Source of the DNA: Lachnospiraceae bacterium
GTDB lineage: Bacteria; Bacillota; Clostridia; Lachnospirales; Lachnospiraceae
DNA length: 64,000 bases
Assembly (NCBI GenBank): GCA_017962105.1
Contig: JAGCVY010000094.1
Location: 1-64,000 of the forward strand
Direction: 5' to 3'
A program made the translations under genes and the position numbers. Positions 45,301-52,949 of this stretch are shown one piece after another; the first letter of the stretch is position 1; each line of letters opens with the position of its first letter. The notes under the pieces are model-generated. The model was not told where the DNA came from and ran no database searches. It saw nothing but the letters and a program-made list of their open reading frames with translations.

Positions 45301-45572
45301 GAACCGGTTTGAACCTGATCGGTGCCGATACGGTAATCCATATCGACCCGTGGTGGAATCCTGCGGTTGAGGATCAGGCCACCGACCGGTGCTATCGGAT
45401 CGGTCAGACGAAAAATGTCCACGTCATCAAATTGCTGACCAAGGGAACCATCGAGGAGAAGATTTACCGGTTGCAGCGGAAGAAACAGCAGCTTGCGGAA
45501 GCGATCATCGGTGCGAAGGAAGACCTGATCAACAAGCTGACCAAGGAAGAGCTGATCGAGATCTTTTCGTGA
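42381..45572 (+). CDS. SWIM zinc-finger SNF2-family helicase-like ATPase
   Basis: 1063 residues. The N-terminus has a SWIM zinc finger ([17 protein letters not shown], CxC...CxH), followed by an SNF2-associated middle region (about 100-590). The SNF2 ATPase has Walker A [10 protein letters not shown], DEAQ box [33 protein letters not shown], and the C-terminal lobe with [43 protein letters not shown]. Such Swi2/Snf2 proteins occur widely in Firmicutes and act on DNA-protein complexes; the exact role is unknown. The start TTG lies inside scpB (11-bp overlap), so it is likely translated with the condensin genes. It carries two exact copies of the dispersed 9-mer. Confidence 0.93.
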   Translation: [1063 protein letters not shown]

Positions 45573-45595
45573 GGAATCCCGCTGCGTAAATCACA

Positions 45596-45624
45596 TTGAC
45601 ATATTTGTATCACTGTGATAAAAT
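45596..45624 (+). promoter_or_regulatory. Promoter of the zinc-ribbon/TPM gene pair
   Basis: TTGACA (45596-45601), 17-bp spacer, TAAAAT (45619-45624). The leader of about 70 nt contains one 9-mer copy (45681-45689) just before the ribosome site. Confidence 0.85.
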
Positions 45625-45703
45625 GATGAAAACGCGATGCCGGGCGGTTGCGTTCGGAATCGCGTTTTTCATGAGTACTTCGGAAAATGGGGGAGGTAAA
45701 ACC

Positions 45704-47443
45704 ATGGTTGGATGTCCCGGATGCGGCGGTAAACTGATTTTCAACATTGAGTCCCAAAAGATGAAATGCAGCTACTGCAGCAAGGAATATCTTGTGGCGG
45801 AGGTTGCAAAGCTGGCAAAAAATGCAGAGGAACACACGGCGGCAGATCTCGATCCCTTCGAGGCAGAACTGCCTGCTTTGCCGGATGAGCCCACGATGGA
45901 AGTCATGATGTATACGTGCAGTCAGTGCGGCGGCGAGATATCGGCGGATCCCGATGTTGCTGTCACCTGGTGTAGGTACTGCGGTTCCCCGGCGGTCCTT
46001 CAGGGACGTCTTCGCCGGATACGGAAGCCGGACACGATCATTCCCTTTAAGATTACACGGGAAGACTGCGTGAATTCCTATCGGAAGATTGCGAGAAAGC
46101 AGATCTATGCTCCGAGTGCGTTTCACAAGCAGGGCCATGCCGACGGTTTCCGAGGCTTTTATATGCCGTTCTGGTGTTATGATTTCCAGAGAACCGGCGT
46201 GTTCCGCTTCATGGGAGAGACGGTAACGCCGGAGGGAGAGGATAACGTCATCCGGAAATATACCCTCAGCGGTCTTTTGGAGAGCAAGTTTGAGAATATT
46301 TCCCATGATGCGTCTCTTTCCTTTGACGATTCCGTGAGCGAACATATTGTTCCGTTCTCTTCAAGGGATGCGGTTCCCTTTGAAGAGTGTTATCTGAACG
46401 GATTCTACGGAAACGCTGCGGATATGAACGAGTATGAGTATCGCACAAAGATGCTTGCGGTGGAAAATAATCTGATCTATGCTGACGCCTGCACACATTT
46501 CTTCAACCGTGAGGTTTCGAAGGAATCCGTGGTTTCCAACCTTTCCTCGGCGATCCGGAAGAAAGAGGAACCCGAGGGGGAAGCAGGTTGGATGCAGCGA
46601 ATGCGGGAGAAGGCGGAACCCGAGCTGTATCATTCTGCCGAGGATGAAGATTTCAACAAACAGAAACTGACAGTGAAAAGCAGGATGTCCATGTTCCCCG
46701 TATGGTTCCTTTCCTATCGGTGGGGTGACCGGGTTTCCTATGCGACGATCAACGGACAGACCGGGAAGACCTATACCGAGTTCCCGGCATCCCCGTACAA
46801 ATACCTGCTGTTTTCCATTATCTGCGCGATACCGTTGTATTTCCTGTTCAGCGCGGTACTTGTTCCGTCACCGTCGTTTCTTGTGTTCCTCGCACTGGCC
46901 GGATCCTTTGCAATAGCAAGAATGTATAAGCGGGAGGTTCAGGAACTATACCGAAAGCAGTTCCATATACAGCTGCCACCGGAGAAGAAGCGAAAATGGA
47001 AATCGATCCTGGGGACGATCGGCGCAATCGCGTTGGTGCTTTTCTTTGTGATAATCATCCTCTCTGTCGGGGTTCACGATAATCTCTTTGCTGGATTGCA
47101 AAACCTGTTTGCTTCGATCCCGATGCAGTATGTGTATTTTGCACTGGCTGCGGCTTTGGGCGTGCAATATGTAATCCGCTTTGTAAAAATGCATAACGAG
47201 TATCAGGCGCTCAAGGAAATCCGGCTGAATCTGACAAACGGTATGTTTGTCGCAACAGCGTTGGTTTCCGCTGTGGTGTTTCTGATTAATCCTGCTTCGG
47301 ATATGGTCTTCTACATGATTTCCTATGCGATCCTTGCAACAGTAGGCTTGTCCGTGATCAGTCTGATTCACGGATACAACCTGATTTCGTCAAACCGGCC
47401 GAAACAGTTTGAGAGAAGCGGAGGTGACTATGACAATGCGTAA
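45704..47443 (+). CDS. Zinc-ribbon membrane protein of unknown function
   Basis: 579 residues. Two zinc ribbons at the N-terminus: CPGCGGKL...CSYCSKEY (residues 4-26) and CSQCGGEI...CRYCGSPA. A soluble region with conserved-looking IIPFKITREDCVNSYRKIARKQIYAPSAF and GFYMPFWCYDF follows. After about residue 360 come several membrane helices in two groups separated by a basic linker (YKREVQELYRKQF). The start is ATG 45704 behind GGGGGAGGTAAAACC; the frame itself opens at 45596. The C-terminus overlaps the TPM lipoprotein gene by 14 bp, suggesting a two-protein unit. This type is seen beside TPM proteins in other Clostridia; no function is established to my knowledge. Confidence 0.8.
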   Translation: MVGCPGCGGKLIFNIESQKMKCSYCSKEYLVAEVAKLAKNAEEHTAADLDPFEAELPALPDEPTMEVMMYTCSQCGGEISADPDVAVTWCRYCGSPAVLQGRLRRIRKPDTIIPFKITREDCVNSYRKIARKQIYAPSAFHKQGHADGFRGFYMPFWCYDFQRTGVFRFMGETVTPEGEDNVIRKYTLSGLLESKFENISHDASLSFDDSVSEHIVPFSSRDAVPFEECYLNGFYGNAADMNEYEYRTKMLAVENNLIYADACTHFFNREVSKESVVSNLSSAIRKKEEPEGEAGWMQRMREKAEPELYHSAEDEDFNKQKLTVKSRMSMFPVWFLSYRWGDRVSYATINGQTGKTYTEFPASPYKYLLFSIICAIPLYFLFSAVLVPSPSFLVFLALAGSFAIARMYKREVQELYRKQFHIQLPPEKKRKWKSILGTIGAIALVLFFVIIILSVGVHDNLFAGLQNLFASIPMQYVYFALAAALGVQYVIRFVKMHNEYQALKEIRLNLTNGMFVATALVSAVVFLINPASDMVFYMISYAILATVGLSVISLIHGYNLISSNRPKQFERSGGDYDNA

Positions 47444-48245
47444 GAAACCTCTATTCCTCATTCTTATTGTTTTTGCTGCCGTTGCTTTGGCAGGATGTAC
47501 CTTCGGAGCAACGAAACCCGCGTCCAAAGGAAAATGTTATCTGAACGACGGGGCGAACCTTATGCCTTCGGAAGACGAGGCTCAGGTGCAGGAGGCGATG
47601 GAAAAGCTTTCCGAGTACGGAAATGTGGCAGTGGTCACAACGAACAGTGTTGCCGGTACGACAGCAGCATATGCCTCGGATAAATACGGATCCCTGTTTG
47701 GGACGGAGAGCGGTCTTCTTTTCGTAATCGATATGGACAACCGTGAGATCTGGATTGAGACGGATGGCTATATCGGACGGTATTTAACCCGCGGCAAATG
47801 CAGAACGATCGCCGATAATGTATATGTATATGCATCCGCAGCAAACTACGCCAAATGCGCCATCCTTACTCTCGAGCAGGCTCTTGATGTTATGGAAGGC
47901 CGTCAGATCCCGGAGACCATGGCTCACATGTCCAACGCTGTTTTGGCTGTGTTGGCAGGACTGTTGATCAACTTTGTAGTGCTTCGTATGTTGAATCGGA
48001 AGCCGGAAGTTTCGACCACCGAGCTGACAACGGCAAACCGGGGACGGGCAACGTTCCGTTCGGTAGACGAATCCTTGAGTTCTGTGGAGAGAAGGAAACG
48101 GCCGGCTATTGTGATACTGCAGATCCTATGGGCAATCCTTCGGGCTGCAGGAGAAAGCGGAGGCAGCAGCCATTCCGGCGGCGGAGGACGTTCCGGAGGC
48201 GGTGGCGGACATCACGGAAGTCACGGCGGCGGGCACAGATTCTGA
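47430..48245 (+). CDS. TPM-domain lipoprotein with Gly/His-rich tail
   Basis: 271 residues. The signal peptide ends in a lipobox VALAGC (Cys23). The TPM domain (about 40-160) has the typical start YLNDGANLMPSEDEAQVQEAMEKLSEYGNVAVVTTNS and LLFVIDMDNREIWIETDGYIGRYL. A membrane helix follows (about 173-190), then a basic cytoplasmic part and a tail rich in Gly, His and Ser (SGGSSHSGGGGRSGGGGGHH). TPM proteins are linked to photosystem repair in plants and to membrane maintenance in bacteria. Coupled to the zinc-ribbon gene. ATG 47430 follows GCGGAGGTGACT. Confidence 0.85.
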   Translation: MTMRKKPLFLILIVFAAVALAGCTFGATKPASKGKCYLNDGANLMPSEDEAQVQEAMEKLSEYGNVAVVTTNSVAGTTAAYASDKYGSLFGTESGLLFVIDMDNREIWIETDGYIGRYLTRGKCRTIADNVYVYASAANYAKCAILTLEQALDVMEGRQIPETMAHMSNAVLAVLAGLLINFVVLRMLNRKPEVSTTELTTANRGRATFRSVDESLSSVERRKRPAIVILQILWAILRAAGESGGSSHSGGGGRSGGGGGHHGSHGGGHRF

Positions 48246-48291
48246 TGAATTTATGAGTATTGCCTTGATCCGAAATTAATCAGGTGTTCAA

Positions 48292-48320
48292 AAAGGAGTT
48301 CCCAAATCGGGAACTCCTTT
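48292..48320. terminator. Bidirectional intrinsic terminator
   Basis: Perfect twelve-pair stem AAAGGAGTTCCC (48292-48303) / GGGAACTCCTTT (48309-48320), 5-nt loop. T-rich on both sides (GTTTTGTT on +, CTTTTTGAAC on -). It serves the converging TPM gene and the long - strand gene. Confidence 0.9.
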
Positions 48321-48350
48321 GTTTTGTTGCGATGAAGTTTTGGAATCGGC

Positions 48351-51300
48351 TTACTCATCCAGGAATTTGCTGTAGTAGCGTTGTACCAGACTGTCAAGGA
48401 AGACTTCGTTGATCTCGCCGAAGTTGTCGGTAAGAAGCTTCTTGATGCCTGCGATCTTAAGATCGTAATTTTCCGCGTCGGTGGCGCCGTCTTTCTCGTA
48501 AGCACGAACCGTCTGAGTCGTGACATTGAGCATCATCCAGCTGTTGAACAGCTTGGAGAGACGCTTACCGCTCATGTTGATCAGGAAATTTGCATTCTTG
48601 ATCTCCTGCGGCTTCAGAACCTTCTTGACAGAACTGGGAACGTGGGAGATGAACAGGCTTTCTACCTCGTCGTCGCTTGTCAGACGCATGAAACCGTTGG
48701 TGCGTCCGCTGCTTGCCTCGCCTGCACCGGGCTTGCTGCCTTTCTTATACTTTGCGTAGCTGGAAACCTGATGCGGTTTGTAGAAGTCAAATTCTTCCTC
48801 GTTGTTTGTGTTCGGCGTATAATCCGGAACAAATCCTGCGTAGTTATCCAGATCATCGGTGTCTTCGAAGACAATCTTGCCTTTCTTTCCGAAGTCCTTT
48901 ACGAGGTTCGCCTGACGGGTAGCCTCGGCCTTGATCTGTGCGTTGATTGCTTCGTTTTCTTCCTTGCGGGCATGAACGCGTTTCTTGAACTCGTCATACT
49001 CGGAGATTTCCTGAGGTTCTGTGTTCTCCGCCTCCGGAGAGGTGGGAGAGTAATCCGGAACGAATCCGCGGTATGTGGAATCCTCCAGCTCAATTTCTTC
49101 GTTGGCTTCGAACTTCCGGGGAGCAGGTTTCTTGCTGTTGAATGCAGCGTCTACCGGTTTCTCCGGATTTGCAAAGGAAGAACTCTGGTCAATGTTGGGA
49201 AGAACTTCCGCAGCAGGAGAGTCGGAGATTACTTCCTCAATGATATCGCTGTCAAACGAAACCTTGATCTTGGTATCCTGAATGTCTGTAGGGCGGGACG
49301 GTACCGACTCGTAATCCGATACGTCCTCATTGCGGTACTTGCCCTCGGGGATGATGTCCTCAACAACAGTCTCCGTATGAGCGGCGGCGACATTTTTCTT
49401 GATCTCGGAAGCAGCTTTGCTCTTCTGGATCTTGGAAGCGTCGGAGACGTCTGCGGGAACCGGCTTCTTGGCGGCCGGCTTGGACGACTCGGGAACTGCA
49501 ACCGGAGTGGGATGCGAGGAGGCAAATGTGCCTTTGCCGCGCTCCGTGCCTTCGGACTTCTTCATGCTCTTGGAAAGGCTGGCGCGCTTAAAGTTGTTCA
49601 GGAAATCGGAAAATGCATCCTCATTGCCTTCCGTTTCACCGTCTTCCGAGGACTCATAGTCAGCAGGATCCTGTGCGGAGTTGACCGGGGAGACATAGGT
49701 TTCGTCAGCGGAAGAGTGGTTGAACGAACGGATATCGGCTTCGTCGATGATCTTGTCATCGTCGATATCGTCATTGTTCACACGTTCCGTCTCTACGAAA
49801 ATGGGTTCGCCGGAGTCCGCGGAAGTCTTCCAATCGGTTACATCTTCAGCGCCTGCACCCCAGTCGATCTTCTTGTCGGGATCGGAGTAAACCGGAGTGG
49901 GATCGTTATCTTCATAAGTCGGAACTTCATATTGCTGCTCATAGTTGGAGAAGGAGATGTTGACCGTTCCGTTATCCTCGATGACGGTAGGCTGCTCCGG
50001 TGCCGCTGCGGCAGCTTCATGCTCCTGTGCGTAGTGCTCCAGATCTTCCTGACGTTTCTTCTCGAACTGATAAGCAGTGAGAGGACGCTTGGGCGTAAAA
50101 TCGAATCCGGAATCTTCGGAAGCAGCTTCCTCGTTCTTCTCCATCTCGGCAAAGAGGGTAGTGCGCTTCTTGTTATTATTCTTGGCGGCGAAGATGGACT
50201 CGAAATCGGATTCGTTATCCGGGGTCTCTCCATCGGTGTTCTTCGGGTAGTAAGGACGTTTTGTGCGGGTGGCGGCGTTTGCTACGAACTCCGTCTCATG
50301 AGCTTCCTCGGCAGCCTTCTTCTCAGCAGCCTTGCGTTCTTCCTCCGCCTTCTTCTCTGCGGCAAGACGTTCCGTCTCAGCTTTTTCGCGTGCTTTGCGT
50401 TCTTCCTCGGCTTTGCGCTCCGCCTCAGCCTTCTCCCGCGCGATGCGTTCTTCCTCGGCTTTGCGTTCTGCTTCAGCCTTTTCGCGTGCTCTGCGTTCTT
50501 CCTCGGCTTTTCTCTTGGCCTCTGCCTTTACCCGGGCGATCCGTTCTTCCTCGGCTTTGCGTTCTTCCTCAGCACGGCGTTCTGCTTCGGCTTTCTCACG
50601 GGCTATGCGTTCGTCCTCAGCCTTGCGTTCCGCTTCAGCCTTCTCGCGGGCAATCCGTTCTTCCTCAGCCTTGCGTTCCGCCTCAGCTTTCTCACGTGCG
50701 ATGCGTTCTTCCTCAGCACGGCGTTCGGCTTCCGCTTTCTCGCGGGCGATGCGTTCTTCTTCAGCCTTGCGTTCCGCTTCAGCCTTTTCACGTGCGATGC
50801 GTTCTTCCTCTGCACGGCGCTCGGCTTCCTCTTTTTCGCGTGCAATGCGTTCTTCCTCGGCACGGCGTTCCGCCTCAGCCTTCTCACGGGCGATGCGTTC
50901 TTCTTCAGCCCTGCGCTCAGCTTCCTCTTTCTCACGCGCGATACGTTCTTCCTCAGCTTTACGCTCCGCCTCAAGACGTTCCTCCTCGGCCTTGCGTTCC
51001 GCTTCGAGGCGTTCTTCCTCGGCCTTCTTCTCGGCTGCAATACGCTCGGCTTCCGCCTGCTCGGCAGCACGGCGCTCTTCCTCGGCCTTTACGGCTGCGG
51101 CAATGCGTTCCTGATCCGCCTTCTTCTCAGCGGCGATGCGTTCCTCCTCGGCCTTCTTCTCAGCCTCGATCCGCTTTCTTTCCGCGCGTTCTTCCTCAGC
51201 CTTCTTCTCGGCAGCAGCAATGCGCTCGGCGTCCTTCTTCGCAGCTTCGGTGTCCGGAGCGTTCTTGCCGGATTTGTTGCGCTTCTCGGCAGCCTGGAAT

Positions 51301-51563
51301 GCGATAAAGCACTTCATGGCAGCCTTCTTGTCGTATTTGTTGACGTAGATGCGGTAGACGTCATCACGGATACCGTACTCCGAAACGGCTTTGATATCGT
51401 GATTCTTGAGGTACTCGATAAAACGATCGGAAACCTCCTGGTTCTGAAGGGATACAAAAGAAACCAGATCGTTGATATTGTTATCAACGAGGGAAATATT
51501 GCACTCTGCGCATATTGTTGTTCCCATCGGATATTCTTTTTTACAGGTAGGACAGTAGGGCAT
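48351..51563 (-). CDS. Zinc-ribbon protein with long charged helical repeat and disordered middle, function unknown
   Basis: 1070 residues. Residues 4-24 form a zinc ribbon (CPTCKKEYPMGTTICAEC). Residues 30-90 resemble small DUF2007-type modules (VSLQNQEVSDRFIEYLKNHDIKAVSEYG). Residues about 110-410 are an Ala/Glu/Arg/Lys helix that includes twelve 16-residue repeats of the type AEEERIAREKAEAERR. This pattern fits a single alpha helix or coiled coil. The middle (about 430-930) is acidic, low-complexity and probably disordered, with recurring FVPDY-type motifs. The last 80 residues look folded and end KLLTDNFGEINEVFLDSLVQ. N- and C-termini resemble those of the next - strand gene (51774-52757), so the two are paralogues with different cores. 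No signal peptide or membrane helix. Start behind CGAGGAAATC. Confidence 0.85.
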   Translation of the reverse strand: MPYCPTCKKEYPMGTTICAECNISLVDNNINDLVSFVSLQNQEVSDRFIEYLKNHDIKAVSEYGIRDDVYRIYVNKYDKKAAMKCFIAFQAAEKRNKSGKNAPDTEAAKKDAERIAAAEKKAEEERAERKRIEAEKKAEEERIAAEKKADQERIAAAVKAEEERRAAEQAEAERIAAEKKAEEERLEAERKAEEERLEAERKAEEERIAREKEEAERRAEEERIAREKAEAERRAEEERIAREKEEAERRAEEERIAREKAEAERKAEEERIAREKAEAERRAEEERIAREKAEAERKAEEERIAREKAEAERKAEDERIAREKAEAERRAEEERKAEEERIARVKAEAKRKAEEERRAREKAEAERKAEEERIAREKAEAERKAEEERKAREKAETERLAAEKKAEEERKAAEKKAAEEAHETEFVANAATRTKRPYYPKNTDGETPDNESDFESIFAAKNNNKKRTTLFAEMEKNEEAASEDSGFDFTPKRPLTAYQFEKKRQEDLEHYAQEHEAAAAAPEQPTVIEDNGTVNISFSNYEQQYEVPTYEDNDPTPVYSDPDKKIDWGAGAEDVTDWKTSADSGEPIFVETERVNNDDIDDDKIIDEADIRSFNHSSADETYVSPVNSAQDPADYESSEDGETEGNEDAFSDFLNNFKRASLSKSMKKSEGTERGKGTFASSHPTPVAVPESSKPAAKKPVPADVSDASKIQKSKAASEIKKNVAAAHTETVVEDIIPEGKYRNEDVSDYESVPSRPTDIQDTKIKVSFDSDIIEEVISDSPAAEVLPNIDQSSSFANPEKPVDAAFNSKKPAPRKFEANEEIELEDSTYRGFVPDYSPTSPEAENTEPQEISEYDEFKKRVHARKEENEAINAQIKAEATRQANLVKDFGKKGKIVFEDTDDLDNYAGFVPDYTPNTNNEEEFDFYKPHQVSSYAKYKKGSKPGAGEASSGRTNGFMRLTSDDEVESLFISHVPSSVKKVLKPQEIKNANFLINMSGKRLSKLFNSWMMLNVTTQTVRAYEKDGATDAENYDLKIAGIKKLLTDNFGEINEVFLDSLVQRYYSKFLDE
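50364..50957 (-). repeat. 48-bp tandem coding repeat (12 units plus one 18-bp partial)
   Basis: Twelve copies of a 16-residue unit (consensus AEEERIAREKAEAERR) plus one 6-residue partial unit (AEEERK) between copies 8 and 9; total 198 codons. DNA copies differ mainly at third positions, so the array is not freshly expanded, but slippage or recombination could still change copy number. Confidence 0.88.
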
Positions 51564-51715
51564 GATTTCCTCGTTTCTGCGCTGCTGATGATTTTCTCTC
51601 CTCTGAGTGCGAAAGAGCGGCGCTTCCTTCGCATTTCAAGCCTTGCGACAAGGCGTGCGGCATGCGATACACACTTTCAGAGACCGCAAAACCGCAATAA
51701 TACGTACACTGATTA

Positions 51716-51744
51716 ATTATAGTCAAAATTCACGAAGTATTCAA
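51716..51744 (-). promoter_or_regulatory. Promoter of the long zinc-ribbon repeat gene
   Basis: On the minus strand TTGAAT (51744-51739), 17-bp spacer, TATAAT (51721-51716). The leader to the ATG is about 145 nt. The 210-bp gap 51564-51773 holds no other gene. Confidence 0.8.
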
Positions 51745-51773
51745 GAATATTATTAATTTTTTGTTAATATTTT

Positions 51774-52757
51774 TCAAACAAAATCCGAGCTTTCCTCGTC
51801 TGAGGGCTCCTCTTCAAACAGGCTGTTGTACCATTCGTCGGAAAGGTACAGAAGAAGAGTCTCGTCAACGTTCGGGAAATTCTCCCGGAGCTGCGAGATG
51901 CAGTACTCCTGACGCAACAGATCAAGCTCCGGGCCCTCCGCAGTACTGTCTGGAACGGCAATCTCGATGCGTTCCTTCGAAAGAGCATCGACGAGAAAAT
52001 CACGGACCTTGTCTTTGACTGCTTCCTCCTCTGCGGCTGCGGAAGCCAATTCCCTGCTTCGGCGAAGACTGTGGAAGCCGTAGAAAACCATCGCTGCAGC
52101 CATGGCACCGAGGACGATGACCGCATAGTTCGTGGAGAAGGAGGTAAAGGCGTACCCCACATCGATGCAAGCAAGAAGACATCCGACGACGATCAGGGTG
52201 AATGCGGAATCCAGAGTGTCTTTACGTTTGTCCTCTGCCGAAACATATTCCGTCGGTTTGGATGAGCGGTGCAGAAACGCAGGGGCTGTCAACTCGGAAA
52301 CCGCATCCTCGCTCATGAGCTCCTGAAGCATATTGTCGGCATCGTCGGATTCCCCTGCGGAGGCTAAAGCGTCCTCCCAATTATCCGGAATGCTGAGCTG
52401 TTCCATGTCGTCAACATCCGGAAGAAATGTGGATTCCTCCAGCGTGGTGTTGCCGGTTGCGGCAGCCGCATTTCCCGCTTCCACTGCGACAAACACGGAA
52501 AATGCGCGCTTGACGCGCTCGTTATCCTGCGGATCGCAAAAAAGATCATGCTTGCCCGTCTCTTCATTGTCCGAAACGGTCACCTTGATGCCGGAATAGG
52601 AGAGATAATCCACAAACCGCTTTGTGATGGATGCGCTTTTTATGGAAACGATCGGCGGATTCGTTTCGGTGAGCGTTTCCACAAGGTTACAATTGCAATC
52701 GGGACAGATCAAAATGCCTTCACGGTATTCGTTTTTACAGACTGGACAGATCGGCAT
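51774..52757 (-). CDS. Zinc-ribbon membrane protein, paralogue of the neighbouring repeat protein
   Basis: 327 residues. The N-terminal zinc ribbon CPVCKNEYREGILICPDCNCNLVE and the next module (VSIKSASITKRFVDYLSYSGIKVTVSD) parallel the start of the upstream-oriented 1070-residue protein. The C-terminal NFPNVDETLLLYLSDEWYNSLFEE parallels NFGEINEVFLDSLVQRYYSKFLDE there. The middle differs: an acidic stretch and two close membrane helices (about residues 178-225). No family name recognised. ATG 52757 has GGAGG 8 bp upstream; the in-frame GTG at 52766 lies inside that site and is rejected. It has its own promoter. Confidence 0.82.
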   Translation of the reverse strand: MPICPVCKNEYREGILICPDCNCNLVETLTETNPPIVSIKSASITKRFVDYLSYSGIKVTVSDNEETGKHDLFCDPQDNERVKRAFSVFVAVEAGNAAAATGNTTLEESTFLPDVDDMEQLSIPDNWEDALASAGESDDADNMLQELMSEDAVSELTAPAFLHRSSKPTEYVSAEDKRKDTLDSAFTLIVVGCLLACIDVGYAFTSFSTNYAVIVLGAMAAAMVFYGFHSLRRSRELASAAAEEEAVKDKVRDFLVDALSKERIEIAVPDSTAEGPELDLLRQEYCISQLRENFPNVDETLLLYLSDEWYNSLFEEEPSDEESSDFV

Positions 52758-52803
52758 TACTAACACCTCCGGATGTTGTTTTTATACGGAATTCATAGTC
52801 TTC

Positions 52804-52832
52804 ATTATATGCCATGACACCTTGATTGACAA
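52804..52832 (-). promoter_or_regulatory. Promoter of the 327-residue zinc-ribbon gene
   Basis: On the minus strand TTGTCA (52832-52827), 17-bp spacer, TATAAT (52809-52804). Divergent from the radical SAM promoter at 52855-52883. Confidence 0.82.
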
Positions 52833-52854
52833 GGGAAACGGACGGAAAATTCTT

Positions 52855-52883
52855 TTGCAATATCCGCATTCGTGTAGTAAGAT
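52855..52883 (+). promoter_or_regulatory. Promoter of the radical SAM-DUF2344-rng unit
   Basis: TTGCAA (52855-52860), 17-bp spacer, TAAGAT (52878-52883). Confidence 0.72.
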
Positions 52884-52949
52884 GAAAGTTGTGGAAAACA
52901 TGGCGAAAGGCCTGCTTTTCCGAGGACGATACAGGAGGTTTTGAGTATC

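Noticed and set aside
50364..50957. Possible CRISPR array or VNTR locus
   Set aside because: The 48-bp units are contiguous, in frame and coding; there are no unique spacers.
48381..51716. 1111-codon + strand frame opposite the repeat gene
   Set aside because: It is the antisense of the 1070-residue zinc-ribbon gene. The product is a Leu/Phe-rich low-complexity string; the - strand product has a zinc ribbon, a ribosome site and a promoter.
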